Origin: Mesorhizobium loti
GTDB taxonomy: Bacteria > Pseudomonadota > Alphaproteobacteria > Rhizobiales > Rhizobiaceae
Direction: 5' to 3'
Length of the DNA stretch: 64,000 nucleotides
Assembly: GCA_002356515.1 (NCBI GenBank)
Contig: AP017605.1
Location: 1,178,001-1,242,000 of the forward strand
Shown: positions 38,106-45,994 of the stretch, one piece after another
Layout: each line of letters begins with the position of its first letter
Numbering within the stretch: position 1 is the stretch's first letter
Notes under the pieces: generated by a model
Told to the model about the DNA's origin: nothing
The model's input: only the letters and a program-made list of their open reading frames with translations
Database searches by the model: none
Position numbers and translations under genes: made by a program

Positions 38106-38993
38106 ATGCCTCGGAAATCCATTCCGACTCTGCCTCCCCTCGACTGGCTGCACAGTTTCGAGGCGGCGGCGCGGCTGTCGAATTTCACGGCGGCAGCGGC
38201 CGAACTCGGCCTGACCCAAGCCGCCGTCAGCCAGCATATCCGGCTGCTCGAGGACCGGTTGAAGACGCGTCTGTTCTCGCGGCTGGCGCGCGGCGTCGCG
38301 CTGTCGCCCGAGGGCGCTGCCTACCTGCCGCACATCCAGTCGGCCTTCGCCACCATCTCCAGCAGCACGACGGAACTGTTCGAGCCGCGCGCCGTCCAGA
38401 CCGTCTCGATCCGGGTGCCGATTTCTTTCGCCCTGCTGATACTGGCCCCGGCGCTGCCCGATCTCGCCGAGGCGCTGCCGCGCATCCAGCTCGATCTGGT
38501 GACCATCCATCGGCCGACCGACTATGATTTGCCGGGCTCGGCGCTCGACATCCGTTTCGGCAACGGGTTCTTTCCCGGACGCGAGGCCGACAGGCTGACC
38601 GCCGAGCGGCTTGTGCCGGTGGCAAGTCCGGCGCTCGCCGGTGCCGCCGACTGGACAGCCCTGCCGCTGCTTCTGGTCGCCGGTGCGCGCGAAATGTGGT
38701 CGGAATGGTTCGCGGCGGCCGGATTGGCCGGCCACCCCCAGCGGTCGCACCGCTTCGACAGTTTCGTCGCCGCGCTGGAAGCCGCGAGCGCCGGGGCCGG
38801 CGTGCTTCTGGGCTCGCGGCCGCTTGTCGACGCAGCACTCAAGAACCGGAGTCTGGTGCCGCTTTCCGAGTTCGAACTCTCCAGCACCTCGGGCCATTTC
38901 CTGACCAAGGCATCGACCGCGCGCCTGACCAGTGCCGAACAGGATTTTCGCCATTGGCTGCTGAGACAGCTCTCCGGGGAGATCTCGGCCTGA
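38106..38993 (+). CDS. LysR-family transcriptional regulator (GcvA-like)
   Basis: This 295-residue LysR regulator has its helix-turn-helix at about 18-50 (FEAAARLSNFTAAAAELGLTQAAVSQHI in two parts: FTAAAAELGLTQAAV and SQHIRLLEDRL) and a GcvA-like effector domain after about residue 92. It is divergent from the dioxygenase and HD oxygenase genes with a 120-bp gap, so it is the likely activator of that pair, perhaps responding to the phosphonate or a betaine. The gap is A/T-rich near the LysR start, suited to a promoter. Confidence 0.92.
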   Translation: MPRKSIPTLPPLDWLHSFEAAARLSNFTAAAAELGLTQAAVSQHIRLLEDRLKTRLFSRLARGVALSPEGAAYLPHIQSAFATISSSTTELFEPRAVQTVSIRVPISFALLILAPALPDLAEALPRIQLDLVTIHRPTDYDLPGSALDIRFGNGFFPGREADRLTAERLVPVASPALAGAADWTALPLLLVAGAREMWSEWFAAAGLAGHPQRSHRFDSFVAALEAASAGAGVLLGSRPLVDAALKNRSLVPLSEFELSSTSGHFLTKASTARLTSAEQDFRHWLLRQLSGEISA

Positions 38994-39003
38994 CCGCCGC
39001 TGT

Positions 39004-39534
39004 CTAGCGCGACGTGGCGCCGATGCGCTTCCAGTAGATCAGCGTGCCGGTCAGCCCGCCATGCGGCTTCAGCGCATAGTCCGGTATTTCGCCCGCCAAG
39101 GTGAAACCGAGTTTTTCGTAAAGGCCCGAGGCGCCCTCTTCCGTCGCCGTATCCAGCACCAGCAGCGTTCGTCCCTTCTCGACGGCGAGGCGTTCCGCCG
39201 CTCGCATCAGGCGCGTTCCCACCCCCCTGCCCCGGTATTCGACCGATGTCATCAGCTTGGCGATCTCGGCCCGGTGTGGCTGGTTGGGTGGAAGGTCGAG
39301 CAGCAGCGTGACGGTGCCAGCCAGGACCTTGCCGTCCCAGGCACCGAGCACCACCCTTTCGCCCTTTGCCGCCGCGGCCAGCGACCTCTCCCAGAACGCA
39401 TTTGCCGCTTCCGGCGCCAGCGGATGCATGAAGCTGACGGAACCTCCGGCGGCAACCGTTTCGACCAGCAGATCCGCCAGCATCGCCAACGTTTCCGCAT
39501 TGGCGCCCAGCGTTTCGATTTCGATGGAATTCAT
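39004..39534 (-). CDS. GNAT-family N-acetyltransferase
   Basis: This 176-residue acetyltransferase has the acetyl-CoA loop in VEYRGRGVGTRLMRA (about 100-113) and the later strand LVLDTATEEGASGLYEKLGF. An acceptor cannot be assigned from the sequence. It converges with the LysR gene, with about 10 bp between the stops, and lies 30 bp downstream of a small conserved gene on the same strand. The start MNSIEIETLG is the first ATG and gives a full-length domain. Confidence 0.9.
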   Translation of the reverse strand: MNSIEIETLGANAETLAMLADLLVETVAAGGSVSFMHPLAPEAANAFWERSLAAAAKGERVVLGAWDGKVLAGTVTLLLDLPPNQPHRAEIAKLMTSVEYRGRGVGTRLMRAAERLAVEKGRTLLVLDTATEEGASGLYEKLGFTLAGEIPDYALKPHGGLTGTLIYWKRIGATSR

Positions 39535-39563
39535 GGCCAGTCCTCTGGAGATGATGATTGGGC

Positions 39564-39872
39564 TCAGTCGAGATGGCGCACCCGCCGCCGCTTGCGCGCG
39601 GCCTTGATGGCGCTGATGCGCTCGGTGTCTTCTTCCCTGAGGTGCCGCCCACGTTCGAGGATTTCGAGCGTATATTCCTCATAGGTCAGGCCCAGCCGCT
39701 CGGCCTTGTCCATGCGCATCAGCATGACCTCGCGGCTCGGCGCCCTCCACGCCTTGGCGTGCGCGGCCTGCCAGGCCAGGAAGATGTAAGGATCGCCCTT
39801 GCCCCAGGGTGGCCCTTTGTAATCGTCAAGAGGCGGCCCCCCATTGTGGGAGCGTTTTGGCCGTCTCGCCAT
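39564..39872 (-). CDS. Small conserved protein of unknown function
   Basis: This 102-residue basic protein starts MARRPKRSHNGGPPLDD, a motif common in small rhizobial proteins of unknown role. A tryptophan-rich middle (WGKGDPYIFLAWQAAHAKAW) is followed by a helical part and a very basic C-terminus (KAARKRRRVRHLD), which suggests nucleic acid or protein binding. The start is fixed by the conserved opening; the longer frame upstream is antisense to the next gene. It follows the XRE-cupin gene by 4 bp on the same strand and may be co-transcribed with it. Confidence 0.75.
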   Translation of the reverse strand: MARRPKRSHNGGPPLDDYKGPPWGKGDPYIFLAWQAAHAKAWRAPSREVMLMRMDKAERLGLTYEEYTLEILERGRHLREEDTERISAIKAARKRRRVRHLD

Positions 39873-39876
39873 GATC

Positions 39877-40440
39877 TCAGCCCCTGACCAGCGCGACGAG
39901 ATAGTCGGCGCCCGCCTCCGGGGCATGGAAGCTGCAGTCCGACGGCGCGCCCAGCGCCAGGCAGTCGCCGGGCTCCATCCTGTGCACCACATCGCCCTCG
40001 GTGAAGTCGAGCCGTCCGGAAATCAGCCAGATCTGCTGCTTGATGAAGGCGTAGGAGGCCGCCGGCAAACTGACCCTGGCGCCCGCCGGCAGATGCACCT
40101 TGATCAGTTCGAGCGGCATGTCGCTGGCCGGTGACAGATGCCGCCTGACATAGCCTGTATCGGGATCGCGCCACAGCGGCTGGTCGGCCTCGCGCAGCAG
40201 CCCGCCGCCTTGCAATTCCGCCCGCGCGATCAGGGTCGACAGCGTCATGCCGAAAGCCGCAGCGATGCGCACCAGAAGGGCTGCCGTCGGGCTGGTCATG
40301 CCGCGCTCGATCGTGCTCAGCATGGCCTTGGAAACGCCGGACCGCTCGGCGAGCTCGGCCAGCGACCAGTCCCGCATGGTCCTTTCCGTGTGGATTCGCC
40401 TGCCGATGGTGGAGGAAATGTCGTTCGCTATATCATCCAT
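39877..40440 (-). CDS. XRE-family regulator with cupin domain
   Basis: This 187-residue regulator has an N-terminal helix-turn-helix of the XRE type (about 12-65; LAELAERSGVSKAMLSTIERG) and a C-terminal cupin sensor domain (about 105-183; LPAGARVSLPA to GDCLALGAPSDCSFHA). Such proteins sense small polar metabolites such as amino acids or polyamines. The ATG at 40440 is preferred to one 17 codons upstream because it starts right before the domain. A 9-bp inverted repeat straddles the start codon, a likely autoregulatory site. A small gene follows it in the same direction. Confidence 0.9.
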   Translation of the reverse strand: MDDIANDISSTIGRRIHTERTMRDWSLAELAERSGVSKAMLSTIERGMTSPTAALLVRIAAAFGMTLSTLIARAELQGGGLLREADQPLWRDPDTGYVRRHLSPASDMPLELIKVHLPAGARVSLPAASYAFIKQQIWLISGRLDFTEGDVVHRMEPGDCLALGAPSDCSFHAPEAGADYLVALVRG

Positions 40441-40457
40441 TTGTCTATTATAGCGAA
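40424..40457. promoter_or_regulatory. Inverted repeat spanning the XRE-cupin start codon
   Basis: TTCGCTATA (40424-40432) and TATAGCGAA (40449-40457) are perfect 9-bp arms with a 16-bp spacer. The start codon (40438-40440) lies in the spacer, so the site could be an operator or a hairpin that hides translation initiation. Confidence 0.65.
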
Positions 40458-40576
40458 AGGCAGAGATTGGAGAAGAGCCATTTCGCGACAATTTTCGCCA
40501 GGCGCTTAATCGTCTCTACACCATCCGACCTCATCCGACCTTAACCCCATTCTTGTAGGGTCTGATCTCCAGGGAA

Positions 40577-42427
40577 ATGGGGATTGGCCAGTCCATGTAT
40601 GTCGAACGCGAAGCTTCCGTCGGAGAACCGACATCGCAGGAGCGCCGCAACGCAGAGCAGAACGACCGGCGCATCCTGGGCAATGTCGTGCAATGCGACG
40701 GCGCACGCGCCACCATCAGCGCCTATGCGGACGATGTCGACGGCGCGGTGACCGGCCTCTGGACGGTCGGCAAGATGATCTCGATCAATCTGGGCACGAC
40801 GCGAACCGTTGGCCTGGTCTATGGCATCGGCAAGTCGGACCGCGCCTGGAGCAACGAAGGCCAGAACGCCATCGAGGTCAGCATCGAGCTGATCGGTGAA
40901 GTGCGCGACGGCGCTGAGCCAGGCGCCAAACCGGTCTTCGACCGCGGCATTACCGCCTATCCGCATATCGGGGCGATTGCGCACCGCATCCGCACCCGCG
41001 ACCTGCAGGCGGTCTACGATCTGGCCGGCCGTCATTCCATCACCATCGGCTCGCTGGCGCAGGACGAGACGATCGCCGCCAACATCGCCATCGACGACAC
41101 GCTGGCGCGCCATTTCGCCATTGTCGGCACCACCGGCGTCGGCAAATCCACGGCTGTTTCGCTGCTGCTGCGCAAGTCGATCGAGGCACGCCCGGATTTG
41201 CGCATCCTGATCCTCGACCCGCACAACGAATTTGCGAGCTCGCTGCCCGAATATTGCGTCAAGGTCGATTCCAAGACGCTCGACCTGCCGTTCTGGATGT
41301 TCAAGCTCGAGGAATTCGCCGAGGTGCTGTTTCGCGGTCGTGAGACCGATGCGGAAGAGATCGACGCTCTGCGCGACCTCATTCCGCTCGCCAAGAACCT
41401 CTACCGCAACCCGAATTCAGGCGCCTATCTCAGGCGCGGCAACGACGCGCTGACCGCCGATACGCCGGTGCCTTACCGCATCGTCGACCTGCTCAAGCAG
41501 ATCGACGAGCGCATGGGCATGCTCGAGAGCAAGAACGAGCGGCCGACACTGAAATCGCTGAAGACGCGCATCGAATCGGCCGCCGCCGATCCACGCTACC
41601 GCTTCATGTTCAGTTCGCGCCTGATCGAGGACACCATCCACGAGACGATTGGCAACATTTTTCGCGTGCCGCATCACGGCCGCCCGGTGACCTGCTTCGA
41701 GATGGCCGGCATGCCTTCCGAAGTGGTCAACTCCGTCTGTTCGGTGCTGGCGCGCCTGGCCTTCGATCTCGCTCTGTGGAGCGAGGGCAAGCTGCAGCTG
41801 CTGTTGCTGTGCGAGGAAGCGCATCGCTACATGCCGGCCGATCCGCGTCTCGGCTTCGCGCCGACCAGGCACGCGCTGTCGCGCATCGCCAAGGAAGGCC
41901 GCAAATATGGCTGCTATCTCGGCGTCGTCACCCAGCGCCCCGGCGAACTCGACCCGACCATCCTGTCGCAATGCTCGACCTTCTTCGCCATGCGGCTCGC
42001 CAACGAGCAGGACCAGGCGATCATCCGCTCGGCCATCGCCGATTCTTCCGCCTCCACGCTTGCCTTCCTGTCGTCCATGGGCCAGCGCGAAGCCATTGCC
42101 TTCGGCGAAGGCGTGGCGACGACCATGCGGCTGAAATTCGAAAGACTGCCCAGCCACCTGCTGCCCGGCACGTCCAAGCGCGAAGAGGCTATCTCGTCGA
42201 AGAGCGGCGACGATGTCGACCTGGTGGCGATCGTCGAGCGGCTGCGCAACGTGCCGAAACCGACACCGCAGGCGATGGCCTTCGCCGAAGTGGTCGATTC
42301 CAGCCGCCAGGCCGGCGATCCCGACTACCGCAAGCCGGCAACCGGCCGGGCGCCAGCGGACGACGATTTCGACATGCGCTACGGCCTGAAACCCGCCACC
42401 TTCGGCCTGCGCCCCCAGAACGACTGA
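40577..42427 (+). CDS. HerA/DUF87-type ATPase
   Basis: This 616-residue ATPase belongs to the HerA-FtsK superfamily. An N-terminal HAS-barrel-like region (about 30-110) precedes the ATPase core with Walker A GTTGVGKST (184-192), Walker B LLLLCEEAHRY (about 408-418), and a C-terminal arginine-finger region with SRIAKEGRKYG and VTQRPGELD. HerA-like proteins act in DNA end processing with the NurA nuclease or in bacterial anti-phage systems. No NurA or defence partner is seen next to it. A later ATG six codons downstream is also possible. Confidence 0.88.
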   Translation: MGIGQSMYVEREASVGEPTSQERRNAEQNDRRILGNVVQCDGARATISAYADDVDGAVTGLWTVGKMISINLGTTRTVGLVYGIGKSDRAWSNEGQNAIEVSIELIGEVRDGAEPGAKPVFDRGITAYPHIGAIAHRIRTRDLQAVYDLAGRHSITIGSLAQDETIAANIAIDDTLARHFAIVGTTGVGKSTAVSLLLRKSIEARPDLRILILDPHNEFASSLPEYCVKVDSKTLDLPFWMFKLEEFAEVLFRGRETDAEEIDALRDLIPLAKNLYRNPNSGAYLRRGNDALTADTPVPYRIVDLLKQIDERMGMLESKNERPTLKSLKTRIESAAADPRYRFMFSSRLIEDTIHETIGNIFRVPHHGRPVTCFEMAGMPSEVVNSVCSVLARLAFDLALWSEGKLQLLLLCEEAHRYMPADPRLGFAPTRHALSRIAKEGRKYGCYLGVVTQRPGELDPTILSQCSTFFAMRLANEQDQAIIRSAIADSSASTLAFLSSMGQREAIAFGEGVATTMRLKFERLPSHLLPGTSKREEAISSKSGDDVDLVAIVERLRNVPKPTPQAMAFAEVVDSSRQAGDPDYRKPATGRAPADDDFDMRYGLKPATFGLRPQND

Positions 42428-42483
42428 GCCTGGCGTCAAGTCCATCTGCCGATAACACTGAGCACCTACGTCAAACATCCAAG

Positions 42484-42501
42484 GGCCAAGCTTCGTTGGC
42501 C
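42484..42501 (+). terminator. Small hairpin after the HerA-like gene
   Basis: GGCCAA (42484-42489) and TTGGCC (42496-42501) form a 6-bp stem with a 6-base loop about 57 bp downstream of the stop. There is no T run after it, so its role as terminator is weakly supported. Confidence 0.4.
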
Positions 42502-42548
42502 AGCCTGGGTAAATCCCGTCAGGGAATTCGTCAGGCCAATCGGCTGGT

Positions 42549-42614
42549 GCTGTTTTCGAGAACCGGAGCGGAGCGGACATTAAGTCCGTGAGCACCGGAA
42601 GCGCAGAAAACGGC
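42549..42614. repeat. 66-bp palindromic element with internal direct repeat
   Basis: The outer 9-bp arms GCTGTTTTC (42549-42557) and GAAAACGGC (42606-42614) pair with one G-T. Inside is a direct repeat, GAGAACCGGAGCG (42558-42570) and GAGCACCGGAAGCG (42590-42603), flanking a hairpin GGAC-ATTAA-GTCC (42575-42587). It lies between the convergent HerA-like and GGDEF genes and looks like an interspersed palindromic repeat. Confidence 0.65.
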
Positions 42615-42651
42615 GGCAGACGGCCGGCCTCACGAATTCAATGATGGGATT

Positions 42652-43443
42652 TTAGGCGCAGACGCGGTTGCGGCCTTGCCTCTTGGCTTCATAGAGCTGG
42701 CGGTCGGCGCGACGGTAGAATTCCTCGGCCGTTTCCTTGCGGTCCCAGACGGCGAGGCCGACGCTGGTGGTGATCTTGAGGCGGACATTGCCCGAGAGGA
42801 TCGACATGTTGGCGATCGCCTTGCGGATGCGCTCGGCGAATTTGGCCAGCAACTCCGCCTCCATGTTGGGCGTGACCACGGCGAACTCCTCGCCGCCCAG
42901 CCGCGCCACCACGTCGTGGTAGCGTGTCATGTCCTTCAGGCAGCTGGCGACAGCCTTGAGCACCTCGTCGCCGACATCGTGGCCGTGGGTGTCGTTGACC
43001 TGCTTGAAATGGTCAAGATCGAGGATCATCAGCCCGACCGGCTTTTCGATGCGCCGGAACTCTTCGAGATATTCCTTCAGCGCATCGTCGAAATAACGGC
43101 GATTCTGCATGCCGGTCAGGCCGTCGGTCAGCGCGGCATGCTCGAGCGTTTCGGAGCGGGCGCTGAGCGAGACAGTCATGGCGCGCAGCTTGCCTTCTTC
43201 CGTCGCCTGTTTGCGGATCAGCGGATAGATGAAGAAGATGCCGAAGAACAGCGCAGTCGCCAGCAGCACACCGGTCGCGAACAACAGCTTGTTGAGGTAG
43301 ATGACCTTGTCCAGGCCCGACTGCGTATGGAGTTCCGTGGCGAAGGATTGCAACAGCCCATAGGCGTGCAGCGTCACCAGGCCAGCGGCCAGGATCACGA
43401 AAATAAAGACGAAAAAAGCGGATTCCGCCTTATGGAAACGCAT
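42652..43443 (-). CDS. Membrane diguanylate cyclase (GGDEF)
   Basis: This 263-residue diguanylate cyclase makes cyclic di-GMP from two GTP. Two membrane helices (about 8-30 and 52-73) frame a short periplasmic segment of about 22 residues, too small for a large sensor domain. The cytoplasmic GGDEF domain begins at LTDGLTGMQNRRYFDDAL (about 105-120) and has an active GGEEF (183-187) with metal-binding DLDHFKQVN. The inhibitory I-site RYHD (174-177) lies at the canonical distance, so product feedback is expected. It has no EAL domain and no operon partner. Confidence 0.94.
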   Translation of the reverse strand: MRFHKAESAFFVFIFVILAAGLVTLHAYGLLQSFATELHTQSGLDKVIYLNKLLFATGVLLATALFFGIFFIYPLIRKQATEEGKLRAMTVSLSARSETLEHAALTDGLTGMQNRRYFDDALKEYLEEFRRIEKPVGLMILDLDHFKQVNDTHGHDVGDEVLKAVASCLKDMTRYHDVVARLGGEEFAVVTPNMEAELLAKFAERIRKAIANMSILSGNVRLKITTSVGLAVWDRKETAEEFYRRADRQLYEAKRQGRNRVCA

Positions 43444-43548
43444 CTGCTCCCCAATGGAAAAGTGCCCATCGACCTTATGGCACGGACCGCCTTACGGAGC
43501 GTTAATCCCGGCAACTTCGGCGCGAACCCTTCCGTCATGGTCAACTTT

Positions 43549-44514
43549 TTAAGTTGCATTAGCAACAAGTGTTTGGATCGTGGTTTCGAGATCGTCACCC
43601 GGGCGCAATCTCTGCCATTCCGGCCCCAACTGATGGCGAAACCAGGTCGTCTGCCGCTTGGCGTATTGCCGGGTTGCGATCTTGGCGCGCTCGATCGCCT
43701 CGGGAAAGCTCAGCTGTCCGGCCATCGCCGCCTGCAGGTCGCGAACGCCGATCGCCTTCATCGCCGGCAAGTCCGGATCGAGGCCAAGGGCTGCGAGTCG
43801 CCTGACCTCCTCCAGCGCGCCCTTGTCCAGCATCTGGTCGAAGCGCCTCTCGATGCGGTCAACCAGCGCGGCCCGATCCGGCTCGATGACCAGGAAACGC
43901 GCCGTCCGCCTGTCGATGAGCGGCCGGCCGCGCTCAGCCTGCCAATCCAGGATCGACCGGCCGGAGGCATCGAGCACTTCGAGCGCCCGCACGACGCGCT
44001 GGCTATCGGTTGGCTTGAGCTGCATGGCGGCTCTCGAATCCTCGCGCAGCAGCAGGCCGTGCAGCTTGACCGCGCCTTGCTCCTTCAACTCGTAGCGCCA
44101 GCGGTCGCGGATGCGCGGTGGAATGTCGGGCATTTCCGAAATGCCCTCGGCCAGCGCCCGAAAATAGAGGCCGGTGCCGCCGACGAAGATCGGTCGCCGC
44201 GACAGCGCGCCGTCATCGATGAGTTTCATCACATCGCGCAGCCAGGCGCCCGTCGAATAAGCGGTACCGGGATGGACGTGGCCGTAGAGAAAATGCGGCA
44301 CGCGCGCGAGGTCGGCGGCCTCCGGCCGGGCGGTCAGCACTTCGAGAACTGAATAGCCCTGCATGGAATCGGTGTTGACGACAACGCCGCCTGCGCGTTC
44401 GGCCAGGTCGAGCGCCAATGCCGACTTGCCGCTGGCGGTCGGCCCGGCTATCAGGATCGCGTTCTTCACGCGGCCTTCGCCCGCATCCGCGCCGGAATTC
44501 TCGATGCCGCTCAT
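43549..44514 (-). CDS. miaA: tRNA dimethylallyltransferase
   Basis: MiaA transfers a dimethylallyl group to adenosine 37 of tRNAs reading U-starting codons. The 321-residue product has the P-loop GPTASGKS (24-31), the substrate segment NTDSMQGYSVLEV (tRNA family usual DSMQVY), the middle HPGTAYSTGAWLRD and the C-terminal TRQYAKRQTTWFRHQ. The ATG at 44514 gives a 16-residue extension before the P-loop. Its start overlaps the divergent serB start region by 11 bp, so each promoter must lie inside the other gene. This divergent pair is a conserved rhizobial arrangement. Confidence 0.96.
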   Translation of the reverse strand: MSGIENSGADAGEGRVKNAILIAGPTASGKSALALDLAERAGGVVVNTDSMQGYSVLEVLTARPEAADLARVPHFLYGHVHPGTAYSTGAWLRDVMKLIDDGALSRRPIFVGGTGLYFRALAEGISEMPDIPPRIRDRWRYELKEQGAVKLHGLLLREDSRAAMQLKPTDSQRVVRALEVLDASGRSILDWQAERGRPLIDRRTARFLVIEPDRAALVDRIERRFDQMLDKGALEEVRRLAALGLDPDLPAMKAIGVRDLQAAMAGQLSFPEAIERAKIATRQYAKRQTTWFRHQLGPEWQRLRPGDDLETTIQTLVANAT

Positions 44515-45391
44515 TGCCACGCTTGTTTCCCGTCCCGCCGACCGCGCTCTGTCGCCGTCGCTTGCGAATATGGCCTCGCGCTCGGTCGGCGCAAGCACCA
44601 TCGCCTGGCTGGCTGAAGGCATTGCCTGCGATCTTGCCCTGTCGCAAGAGGCTGACGCCACCGATACCACGGCTGCCCTGCGCGCCACATTGGCTGGGGA
44701 ACCGGTCGATGTGATCGTCCAGCAGGCCGAAACGCGTCGCAAGAAAATCCTCATCGCCGACATGGATTCGACCATGATCGACCAGGAATGCATCGACGAA
44801 CTGGCCGACGAGATCGGCGTCAAGGAGCACGTCGCGGCGATCACCGCGCGGTCGATGAACGGCGAGATCGCTTTCGAGCCGGCGCTGCGTGAACGGGTGG
44901 CGCTGCTGAAGGGACTCGATGCCGCCGTCGTCGACCGCATCGTTGCCAATCGGCTGACATTGGCCTCGGGCGGCCGCGCGCTGGTCCAGACCATGCGTGC
45001 CAACGGCGCCTGGGCGGCACTGGTCTCGGGTGGCTTCGAAGTGTTCACGACCCGCATCGCCGCCATGCTCGGCTTTCAGGAAAACCGCGCCAATCGCCTG
45101 CTCGAACAGGACGGACGTTTCACCGGCCTGGTCGGCGAGCCGATCCTCGGCCGCGCCGCCAAGGCCGAGGCGCTGCTCGAAATCTCGGCGCGGCTTGGCC
45201 TGACGCCGGCCGATGCCATCGCCGTCGGCGACGGCGCCAACGACCTCGACATGATCCGCCTCGCCGGCACCGGTGTGGCGCTTCATGCGAAACCGACAGT
45301 GGCGGCGCAGGCCAAGGTCCGCATCGACCATGGCGACCTCACCGCTTTGCTCTACCTTCAGGGCTATCGGAGCGAGGAAATCGTCCAATGA
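44504..45391 (+). CDS. serB: Phosphoserine phosphatase
   Basis: SerB removes phosphate from O-phosphoserine, the last step of serine synthesis. The 295-residue protein has an N-terminal region of about 80 residues followed by the HAD phosphatase core: DMDSTMIDQE (86-95, nucleophile Asp86), VSGGFEVFTTRI as motif II, and GDGANDLDMI (motif IV). It starts 8 bp from the divergent miaA start and overlaps it by 11 bp. It overlaps the GNAT gene by 4 bp (ATGA), so these two form one unit. Confidence 0.96.
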   Translation: MPLIATLVSRPADRALSPSLANMASRSVGASTIAWLAEGIACDLALSQEADATDTTAALRATLAGEPVDVIVQQAETRRKKILIADMDSTMIDQECIDELADEIGVKEHVAAITARSMNGEIAFEPALRERVALLKGLDAAVVDRIVANRLTLASGGRALVQTMRANGAWAALVSGGFEVFTTRIAAMLGFQENRANRLLEQDGRFTGLVGEPILGRAAKAEALLEISARLGLTPADAIAVGDGANDLDMIRLAGTGVALHAKPTVAAQAKVRIDHGDLTALLYLQGYRSEEIVQ

Positions 45392-45960
45392 AACCCATGC
45401 GCACCGAGCGTCTCATCCTGCGCAATTGGGAGGACCGCGACCGCGAGCTCTTCCATCGCATCAATTCCGATGAGCGCGTCATGGAATTCTTCCCGTTCCG
45501 CCGCGACCGTGCCGCCGCGGACGCCAAGATGGACGAATTCCACGCCTGGATCGAAGAGGACGGCTATGGCTTCGCTGCGGCCGAGATTGCCGCGACCGGC
45601 GAATGCATCGGTTTCGTCGGCCTCCTCGCGACCGACCATGTACCATCGCTGCCGGCCGACACGATCGAGATCGGCTGGCGGCTGGCGCCCGAATTCTGGG
45701 GCAAGGGCTATGTCACCGAGGCCTCGGAAGCCTGGCTGGCCTACGGTTTCGAGACATTGGCCGTCGACGAGATCGTTTCCTTCGCCGTCGCGGAAAACCA
45801 CCGCTCGACCGCCGTCATGAAACGCCTCGGCATGACGGCCGACCCATCGGCTGACTTCGACCATCCCAGCATTCCCGACAGCCATCCCGCGCTCAAGCGG
45901 CACGTGCTTTACCGGCTTTCGCGCGCGGACTGGTGGGCAAGAAAAAAGGCGGCTGGTTAG
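45388..45960 (+). CDS. GNAT-family acetyltransferase (RimJ/RimL-like)
   Basis: This 190-residue acetyltransferase of the Acetyltransf_3 (RimL-like) group begins with the hallmark TERLILRNWEDRD and has GWRLAPEFWGKGYVTEAS as the acetyl-CoA site, followed by VAENHRSTAVMKRLGM. Ribosomal protein or small-molecule acetylation are both possible in the group. The ATG overlaps the serB stop by 4 bp, so it is translationally coupled to serB. A terminator overlaps its stop codon. Confidence 0.92.
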   Translation: MKPMRTERLILRNWEDRDRELFHRINSDERVMEFFPFRRDRAAADAKMDEFHAWIEEDGYGFAAAEIAATGECIGFVGLLATDHVPSLPADTIEIGWRLAPEFWGKGYVTEASEAWLAYGFETLAVDEIVSFAVAENHRSTAVMKRLGMTADPSADFDHPSIPDSHPALKRHVLYRLSRADWWARKKAAG

Positions 45961-45973
45961 CCGCCTCTTTTTT
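45942..45973. terminator. Rho-independent terminator overlapping the GNAT stop codon
   Basis: AGGCGGCT (45947-45954) and AGCCGCCT (45959-45966) form a perfect 8-bp stem with a GGTT loop. The hairpin has T residues after it on the plus strand and A residues before it (T residues on the minus strand), so it can stop both this unit and the convergent degP transcript. Confidence 0.92.
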
Positions 45974-45994
45974 GAAAATCGCCGGATTGAAATC

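Noticed and set aside
40577..42427. Possible HerA-NurA or anti-phage defence island around the HerA-like ATPase.
   Set aside because: No NurA, SIR2 or other nuclease gene lies next to it; the neighbours are ordinary regulators and a diguanylate cyclase.
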